Of a DNA stretch of 10,517 nt, positions 5,501 through 10,517 are shown piece by piece; positions within the stretch are counted from its first letter, which is position 1, and each line of letters starts with the position of its first letter. Under the pieces are notes generated by a model that saw only the letters and a program-made list of their open reading frames with translations, was not told the DNA's origin and did no database searches. Origin of the DNA: an uncultured Lachnospiraceae bacterium (GTDB taxonomy: Bacteria > Bacillota > Clostridia > Lachnospirales > Lachnospiraceae); assembly GCA_900554925.1 (NCBI GenBank), contig USJG01000078.1, positions 1 through 10,517 on the forward strand. Reading direction: 5' to 3'. Both the position numbers and the translations under genes were made by a program.

Positions 5501-6442
5501 ATGAAGTATGTAGGTAAAAAGCTGTTGACGATGGTTCTGACACTGTTTGCAGTGACTCTTTTTGTCTTTCTTGCCTTTCATGTGATTTCCGGCGATCCGG
5601 TTACTTCTATGCTGGGAACTGAAGCAACGCCGGCCAGGGCAGAGGCCTTAAGGGAAGAACTGGGCTTAAACGATCCGGTACTGGTACAGTATGGCAGATG
5701 GGCAGCCAGTTTTCTTAAGGGAGATATGGGAACCTCTTACAGCTACCGGCTTCCGGTAAGGGAGATGGTAGCTGATAAGATTCCTGTTACATTGACATTG
5801 ACAGTTATTGCCTTTTTGCTGATGGTAGTGATTTCGATTCCTTTAGGGATTTACACTGCCAGACACGCAGGGGGCTTTATCGATAGAATCATTTATATTA
5901 TAAATCAGATCATTATGGCGTTTCCGCCATTTTTTTCAGGAATACTTATCACACTTTTATTTGGAAGGATATTTAAGCTGTTTACACCGGGAGGCTATGT
6001 GTCATACCAGAAAGATTTCTGGGGGTTTGTGGGGTATCTTTTTTTTCCGGCCCTGGCCATTGCCCTTCCCAAGGCGGCTATGGCGGTAAAACTTCTTAGA
6101 AGCTCTGTGATAGGGGAAGCAAAGCTGGATTATGTGCGGACTGCCTACAGCCGCGGAAACACAACAGGGACTGTGCTTTACAGGCATATACTAAAAAACG
6201 CACTGATTCCGGTGGTGACATTCTTAGGCATGGCCCTTGCAGATATGATAGCGGGAAGCATCATTATTGAGCAGGTATTCAGCATACCGGGGCTTGGAAG
6301 GATTCTGTTAACCTCCATCTCCAACAGGGATTATCCTGTAGTAATGGCAGTGATAGTGTGCATTGCCCTGCTTGTGCTTTTGGTAAATATGATCGTAGAT
6401 CTGGTATACGGACTGATTGATCCCAGAATTTCGGTGGAATAG
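5501..6442 (+). CDS. ABC importer permease 1, DppB/NikB-like
   Basis: The product has 313 residues. A first membrane helix (about 8-28) is followed by a large extracytoplasmic loop with LREELGLNDPVLVQYG, typical of DppB/OppB/NikB proteins. Further helices lie near 96-118, 130-155, 176-196, 235-257 and 280-303, six in all. The cytoplasmic EAA loop that contacts the ATPase is at about 211-235 (YVRTAYSRGN to RHILKNALIP). The C-terminus DLVYGLIDPRI is also standard. GGGAGG about 9 bases before ATG 5501 is a strong ribosome binding site. The gene begins 24 bases after the lipoprotein stop and forms a heterodimer channel with the next gene product. Confidence 0.94.
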   Translation: MKYVGKKLLTMVLTLFAVTLFVFLAFHVISGDPVTSMLGTEATPARAEALREELGLNDPVLVQYGRWAASFLKGDMGTSYSYRLPVREMVADKIPVTLTLTVIAFLLMVVISIPLGIYTARHAGGFIDRIIYIINQIIMAFPPFFSGILITLLFGRIFKLFTPGGYVSYQKDFWGFVGYLFFPALAIALPKAAMAVKLLRSSVIGEAKLDYVRTAYSRGNTTGTVLYRHILKNALIPVVTFLGMALADMIAGSIIIEQVFSIPGLGRILLTSISNRDYPVVMAVIVCIALLVLLVNMIVDLVYGLIDPRISVE

Positions 6443-6450
6443 CAAAGAAT

Positions 6451-7254
6451 ATGAAGAATGGTAAAACGAAAAACTACAATTTAATCATTGGCGGGATCAT
6501 CACAGGCCTCATGCTGCTTTTTATTGTGACGGGGTTTTTTTATACGCCCTATGATCCCAATGAGATGGACGCTGCCGCCAAGTTTGCAGGCATTTCCTTA
6601 AAGCATCCCATGGGCTGCGATAATTTTGGCAGGGATGTCCTTAGCAGAGTGATGAAGGGGGCGGGAACAACCCTGGGAGTAGCTGCGGGAACGGTACTGA
6701 TAGGAACTTTTTTTGGCGTTATCCTGGGTGCGGTTACCGGATATTTTGGCGGTATTTTGGATGAAATACTGATGAGGATTAATGATGCTGTTTTTGCATT
6801 TCCCAGTATTTTGCTTGCGCTTGTTTTTATCAGTCTTTTAGGAAGCGGCACCTATCAGGTGGTGATGGCGCTTGGCATTGCCTTTATTCCCAGCTTTGCA
6901 AGAATTGTCCGCAGTGAGTTTATGAAATACAAAAACATGGATTATGTAAAGAATGCAAGATTGCAGGGAGCAGGGCATTTGAGGATCATGTTTGTGCATA
7001 TTCTGCCTAATACCCTTACGGTACTGTTGTCTGCAATTATGATCGGATTTAATAATGCGGTGCTGGCGGAAGCCGGCATGAGTTTTCTGGGCATTGGCGT
7101 CCAGCCTCCTCAGGCAAGCCTTGGAAGAATGCTTTCAGAAGCTCAGGGCTATTTGTTCCGGGCGCCCTCCTACGCCATTTTTCCGGGAGTGATCATTATA
7201 CTTATGGTACTAGGTTTCAGCCTTTTAGGTGATGCATTAAAAAAAGAGGAATAA
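6451..7254 (+). CDS. ABC importer permease 2, DppC/NikC-like
   Basis: The product has 267 residues. The motif HPMGCDNFGRDVLSR (52-66) is the DppC/OppC/NikC signature (usually HPLGTDxxGRDVxSR), here with a cysteine in place of the usual threonine. The EAA loop runs about 165-188 (YVKNARLQGAG to HILPNT), and AEAGMSFLGIGVQPP is typical of the family. About six membrane helices are expected, the first at 11-30. It starts 8 bases after the preceding stop with only a weak ribosome binding site, suggesting translational coupling. The length resembles NikC more than DppC. Confidence 0.94.
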   Translation: MKNGKTKNYNLIIGGIITGLMLLFIVTGFFYTPYDPNEMDAAAKFAGISLKHPMGCDNFGRDVLSRVMKGAGTTLGVAAGTVLIGTFFGVILGAVTGYFGGILDEILMRINDAVFAFPSILLALVFISLLGSGTYQVVMALGIAFIPSFARIVRSEFMKYKNMDYVKNARLQGAGHLRIMFVHILPNTLTVLLSAIMIGFNNAVLAEAGMSFLGIGVQPPQASLGRMLSEAQGYLFRAPSYAIFPGVIIILMVLGFSLLGDALKKEE

Positions 7255-7261
7255 CCTCAGA

Positions 7262-8089
7262 TTGGATATTCATATGGAAAGTGAACTGCTTTTACAGGTA
7301 AAGGATTTGAATATAGAATTTCATGACCATCTGATTCCGGAGACCGTTGTGTACGATTTTGATCTTGAGTTAAGAGAAGGGGAAATCGTAGGGCTGGTTG
7401 GAGAATCCGGTTCGGGCAAATCCATGAGCGCCCTTGCAATCGCAGGGCTTTTAAGCCGCAGAGACATGAAAAAGAGAGGGCAGATTTTATTTGAAGGCAG
7501 GGAGCTTCTGACTTGTGAAAGGGAGGAGCTTCGCAAAATTCAGGGAAATGATATTGGCATGATCTTTCAGGAGCCCATGACCTCCTTAAATCCAGTCAAA
7601 AGAATTGGATGGCAGGTGGAGGAAGCTCTTCGCATTCACACGAACCTGGGCAGAGAGGAACGTTACCAGAGAGCCATAGAGATGCTAAAGAGTGTGGAGC
7701 TTGCAGACGCTGAAAGGATTTACAGACAGTATCCTCATGAGCTTTCTGGAGGAATGCGGCAGAGAGTAATGATAGCCGCTGCCATGATCTGCAACCCGAA
7801 AATATTGATTGCAGATGAACCTACCACAGCGCTGGATGTGACCATACAGGCCCAGATCGTGGAGCTTTTAAAACGAATGAACAGAGACAGGAAAACAGCC
7901 ATTCTTTTTATCTCCCACGATTTAAGCCTGGTAAAGCAGCTTTGCCAGAGGGTGCTGGTAATGCAGGGAGGCTATGTGGTGGAAAGGGGAAGCGTTCAGG
8001 AAATTTTTGAGAATCCCAGAGAGGAATATACGAAGAAGCTGATTGCTGCCATTCCCAAAGTAGTCAGAAAAAGCCCCGCAGAGCAATGA
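7262..8089 (+). CDS. ABC importer ATPase 1, DppD/NikD-like
   Basis: The product is 275 residues from TTG 7262, or 271 from ATG 7274. Walker A is GESGSGKS (47-54), Q-loop Q103 (FQEPMTSLNP), signature LSGGM (161-165), Walker B ILIADE (181-186) and switch histidine H219. All catalytic residues are present. AGAGGA at 7245-7250 lies 11 bases before the TTG and 23 before the ATG, which favours the TTG slightly. It ends soon after EEYTKKLIAAIP and so lacks the roughly 50-residue cysteine-containing C-terminal extension of DppD/OppD, as in NikD. It pairs with ATPase 2 to power uptake. Confidence 0.93.
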   Translation: MDIHMESELLLQVKDLNIEFHDHLIPETVVYDFDLELREGEIVGLVGESGSGKSMSALAIAGLLSRRDMKKRGQILFEGRELLTCEREELRKIQGNDIGMIFQEPMTSLNPVKRIGWQVEEALRIHTNLGREERYQRAIEMLKSVELADAERIYRQYPHELSGGMRQRVMIAAAMICNPKILIADEPTTALDVTIQAQIVELLKRMNRDRKTAILFISHDLSLVKQLCQRVLVMQGGYVVERGSVQEIFENPREEYTKKLIAAIPKVVRKSPAEQ

Positions 8090-8149
8090 AAAGATACTGT
8101 GAATTTGTGTCTGTTAAAGTGGACAGGAAGGTTAGAATAAGTAAGCAAA

Positions 8150-8899
8150 ATGGATGAAAAAGAAAATATCCTCAGAGTTTCAAATTTGAATGTGTCCTAC
8201 AAGGACCGAAGCAAAGGGATTTTTGGAAAGAACAATCGCATACAGGTACTAAAGGATGTTTCCTTTTCTATGAAGAAGGGAGAAATTCTGGGATTGGTGG
8301 GAGAAAGCGGAAGCGGAAAATCCACCCTTGCCAAGGCAATTCTTGGCCTTATTCCCTATGAGGGAGAAATTTACCATAACTCCCGCTATCCTCAGATGGT
8401 ATTTCAGGATCCTTATGGTTCCTTAAACCCAGCCAAAAAGGTGGGGTGGACTTTGGAGGAGCCGCTGCGCCTTAGAGGCAGGATGAGCGCAGGGGAAAGA
8501 AAGCAGAAGGTGGTGCAGATGCTTGAAAAGGCAGGGTTGGATGAAAAATTTGCGGACAGATACCCCAGCCAGCTTTCCGGAGGGCAAAGACAGAGGATCT
8601 GCATTGCCGCGGCACTGATGCAGGAGCCTGGACTTTTAATTGCAGATGAGCCTGTATCTGCCCTGGACGTAACCATACAGGCACAGATCCTTAAGCTGCT
8701 TAAAAATATTCATAAGGAAATGGGATTGTCTATTCTTTTTATTTCCCATGATCTGCGGGTGGTTTATGAGATGTGCGACCGGGTAATCATTATGCAGAAA
8801 GGACAGTTGGTAGAAGCTGGTACAGTGGAGGAGGTTTATTTTAATCACAAGAGTGAATATACAGGCAGGCTGCTGGCCGCTGCTGGAATTGAAGCATAA
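8150..8899 (+). CDS. ABC importer ATPase 2, DppF/NikE-like
   Basis: The product has 249 residues. Walker A is GESGSGKS (51-58), Q-loop Q86 (FQDPYGSLNP), signature LSGGQ (142-146), Walker B LLIADE (162-167) and switch histidine H200. The Walker A to Q-loop distance is about 21 residues shorter than in ATPase 1 (28 against 49), removing much of the usual strand/loop that follows Walker A. The C-terminal extension of DppF is absent. ATG 8150 is the only start after an in-frame stop at 8138, yet its ribosome binding site is poor: AGGAAGG at 8125-8131 is 18 bases away. A 60-base gap separates it from ATPase 1, unlike the tight spacing of the earlier genes. It is the last gene of the operon. Confidence 0.93.
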   Translation: MDEKENILRVSNLNVSYKDRSKGIFGKNNRIQVLKDVSFSMKKGEILGLVGESGSGKSTLAKAILGLIPYEGEIYHNSRYPQMVFQDPYGSLNPAKKVGWTLEEPLRLRGRMSAGERKQKVVQMLEKAGLDEKFADRYPSQLSGGQRQRICIAAALMQEPGLLIADEPVSALDVTIQAQILKLLKNIHKEMGLSILFISHDLRVVYEMCDRVIIMQKGQLVEAGTVEEVYFNHKSEYTGRLLAAAGIEA

Positions 8900-8914
8900 C
8901 CTTCGGCAGCGGCC
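8875..8914. repeat. Stem-loop across the end of ATPase 2, between convergent genes
   Basis: GGCCGCTGC (8875-8883) and GCAGCGGCC (8906-8914) are perfect reverse complements. The stem extends to 13 pairs with two G-U pairs and a 14-base loop that contains the ATPase 2 stop codon. It sits in the 16-base gap between convergent genes, where a shared terminator would be expected. On neither strand is it followed directly by a T run (the nearest, on +, starts near 8938), so it is not a classical Rho-independent terminator. Confidence 0.5.
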
Positions 8915-8915
8915 C

Positions 8916-10469
8916 TTAAGCAGTCGCTAAGCAGTATATTTTTTCAATCAATTCTTCAAGCTGGTCGTGGTGGAGCGTGATCCATTTGTCATAAGTGGTG
9001 TTTTCAGAAGAAACCATTCTTCCAAGCTCCACGAGAAACCTGGGAATATCCTCCACAGTGATGGATTTTCCCATATCTGCAAGAATCTCCTGTCCCTGCA
9101 ATTGGCAGCCTCCTTCAAAAATGGCAAAAGCAGGCTTGGGACCATCCGGCGTCTGTTTAATGCCGCCTCTGAAACCAATGGCACCGATCTGATGGGTTCC
9201 ACAGGAGGAAGGACAGCCGGAAATATGGATCTTGGGAAGAACGCCGTCGGCAAAATTTTCTCTGCGGACTGCATCCACGCAGGCAGATAAAAGGGCCGGA
9301 GAGTCGCCGATTCCCACCTGACAGACAGCGGCTCCCACGCAGGAGACGGAGGTTTCAAAAAGATTCCGGGCACCATCTGCGGTTGCCTTCAATACTGCTT
9401 CTGCTTCCATAGAATTGCAGTTGATAATATAAAGCCCTTCATCAGGAGTAAGCCTGATTTCCACATCCTCCATAGGCTGGATCAACTGATAGAGCTGCGC
9501 AGCTTTTTGAGGAGTAAGATTTCCGCCAACAGGCTGATAGAATACAGCATATAAGCCCTCCTGCTTTTGGGGAAGGAGACGTTTGTCAGAAATGGCCTGT
9601 CCGGTTCCTTTTTTGTGAGATTCTGTTATCTGTATCTGAAGATCAAGTTTTTCTGTTTTCAGCACTTCCTCAAGTTTTTCAAGATAAGCAGCCTTAAGCC
9701 CTTCCGCTCCCAGAGACTCCTGCATAAAGCGGGTTCTTGACTTGCTGCGGTTTTCATAGTCGCCATAGGTGGTAAAGGTATTTACCATAGCTTTGATATA
9801 ATAAAGGATTTTGTTAGGGGATATGCCTTTTGCCACACAAATGCCGAGACTTGGTTTGATGCCCAGACCGCCGGCAATATATACATCAAAGGTGTAATCC
9901 TTATTAGAAACAAAGCCCAGATCGCGGAAAGTGGCATGAGGAGAGTTCTCCGGCGAATTGGAAAATCCAACTTTCAGCTTACGGGGAAGCTTTACCGCCT
10001 TAATAAAGTTCATAAGATATTCTCCGGCTGCCTCAGCATAGGGCATCACATCAAAGTTTTCCCCCTGTTCTACGCCGGATAGAGGAGAGGCCATAACATT
10101 GCGGGGGAAATCACCTCCGCCGCCTCTGGAGATCATTCCGGCTCTCCAGGCTTCTTCTATTATTTCGCATAAATCCGCAGCTTCCAGATCATGCAGCTGA
10201 ATGGACTGGCAGGTAGTCATTTTTAACTTATCAATGCCATATTTTTCACAGCTATTTGCAATGAATTTTAAACGTTCTTTTGTGAGACGTCCGCCGGCCA
10301 TCCGGAGTCTTAGCATATGCTTTTGTCCGCCTCTTTGCGCATAGCTTCCAAAGCCGCCGGAAAAGCTCTTGTATTCAGCAACGGTAAGTTCTCCGTTGTG
10401 AAATTTCATGGTTTTTTCTCTGAATTCCTTAAGGTCGGGAAGAAATTCGGTTAAATAATCCTTTGCCAT
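8916..10469 (-). CDS. Siroheme- and [4Fe-4S]-dependent nitrite/sulfite reductase (NirA/Sir family)
   Basis: The product has 517 residues. Order: ferredoxin-like half-domain (about 45-110), first siroheme/FeS domain (about 120-275, with SRGGGGDFPRNVMASPLSG), second half-domain (about 305-365) and second siroheme/FeS domain (about 370-490). The four cluster and siroheme ligands are intact: C377-x5-C383 (CVGAAVC) and C419-x3-C423 (ISGCPSSCG). Family knowledge: such enzymes perform six-electron reduction of sulfite to sulfide or nitrite to ammonia in the cytoplasm, usually with ferredoxin as donor. Which substrate applies here cannot be decided. ATG 10469 is the only sensible start; AAAGGAG (10482-10488, complement) lies 12 bases upstream. 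The gene is transcribed toward the importer operon and ends 16 bases from it. Siroheme-synthesis or other sulfur genes may lie beyond the right edge. Confidence 0.93.
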   Translation of the reverse strand: MAKDYLTEFLPDLKEFREKTMKFHNGELTVAEYKSFSGGFGSYAQRGGQKHMLRLRMAGGRLTKERLKFIANSCEKYGIDKLKMTTCQSIQLHDLEAADLCEIIEEAWRAGMISRGGGGDFPRNVMASPLSGVEQGENFDVMPYAEAAGEYLMNFIKAVKLPRKLKVGFSNSPENSPHATFRDLGFVSNKDYTFDVYIAGGLGIKPSLGICVAKGISPNKILYYIKAMVNTFTTYGDYENRSKSRTRFMQESLGAEGLKAAYLEKLEEVLKTEKLDLQIQITESHKKGTGQAISDKRLLPQKQEGLYAVFYQPVGGNLTPQKAAQLYQLIQPMEDVEIRLTPDEGLYIINCNSMEAEAVLKATADGARNLFETSVSCVGAAVCQVGIGDSPALLSACVDAVRRENFADGVLPKIHISGCPSSCGTHQIGAIGFRGGIKQTPDGPKPAFAIFEGGCQLQGQEILADMGKSITVEDIPRFLVELGRMVSSENTTYDKWITLHHDQLEELIEKIYCLATA

Positions 10470-10481
10470 AACGATATTAGT

Positions 10482-10507
10482 CTCCTTTGCAGATATGGTA
10501 TATTATA
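10482..10507 (-). promoter_or_regulatory. Ribosome binding site and predicted -10 box of the nitrite/sulfite reductase gene
   Basis: On the minus strand TATAAT reads from 10507 to 10502, and AAAGGAG from 10488 to 10482. Transcription would begin near 10495, giving a leader of about 26 bases. The matching -35 would fall beyond base 10517 and cannot be checked. Confidence 0.5.
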
Positions 10508-10517
10508 GGATAAATAT

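Noticed and set aside
8917..8934. Direct repeat TAAGCAG at 8917-8923 and 8928-8934
   Set aside because: Short, within the last codons of the reductase, and not linked to any mobile-element feature.
8967..9290. Plus-strand frame of 107 codons inside the siroheme reductase gene
   Set aside because: It lies opposite the conserved cysteine region of the reductase, and its translation shows no known family.

Overview
The window looks like chromosomal DNA of an anaerobic Gram-positive Firmicute, most likely a Clostridia/Lachnospiraceae-type gut anaerobe. Evidence: an [FeFe]-hydrogenase C-terminus, clostridial-style rubredoxin/rubrerythrin modules, AGGAGG-type ribosome binding sites, an AgrC/AgrA-like (HPK10 + LytTR) two-component pair, a lipobox substrate-binding lipoprotein, and low to moderate G+C. 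No rRNA, tRNA, CRISPR array, insertion sequence or phage gene was recognised.

Layout. (1) 1-1065, +: the 3' end of a gene whose frame runs without a stop from an [FeFe]-hydrogenase H-domain into rubredoxin-rubrerythrin-rubredoxin. A good Shine-Dalgarno and an ATG at 397 sit at the domain junction, so a separate rubrerythrin may also be made. (2) 1066-1579: a small XRE-family regulator with inverted repeats in its leader (one covers its own ribosome binding site) and a terminator behind it. (3) 1580-3822: an A+T-rich stretch with a LytTR response regulator and a multi-pass membrane histidine kinase of the AgrC type. No AgrB or AgrD-like gene is present. (4) 3823-8899: a complete peptide/nickel-family (PepT/SBP_bac_5) ABC importer in the order lipoprotein, permease, permease, ATPase, ATPase. 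It has its own predicted promoter and two palindromes in the leader. (5) 8916-10469, -: a convergent siroheme/[4Fe-4S] nitrite/sulfite reductase whose predicted -10 box lies at the right edge.

How the genes may work together. The kinase/regulator pair sits directly upstream of the importer. The importer leader carries a cluster of GTTAA-core motifs resembling LytTR half-sites, so sensing coupled to uptake of a peptide or metal complex is a reasonable hypothesis but unproven. The XRE protein probably controls itself, and perhaps the two-component operon. The flanking genes are redox enzymes: the hydrogenase-rubrerythrin polypeptide suggests H2- or ferredoxin-linked peroxide removal, and the siroheme reductase handles sulfite or nitrite. 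The most unusual object is the in-frame hydrogenase-rubrerythrin junction with its embedded start site. Nothing else clearly amounts to an undescribed system.
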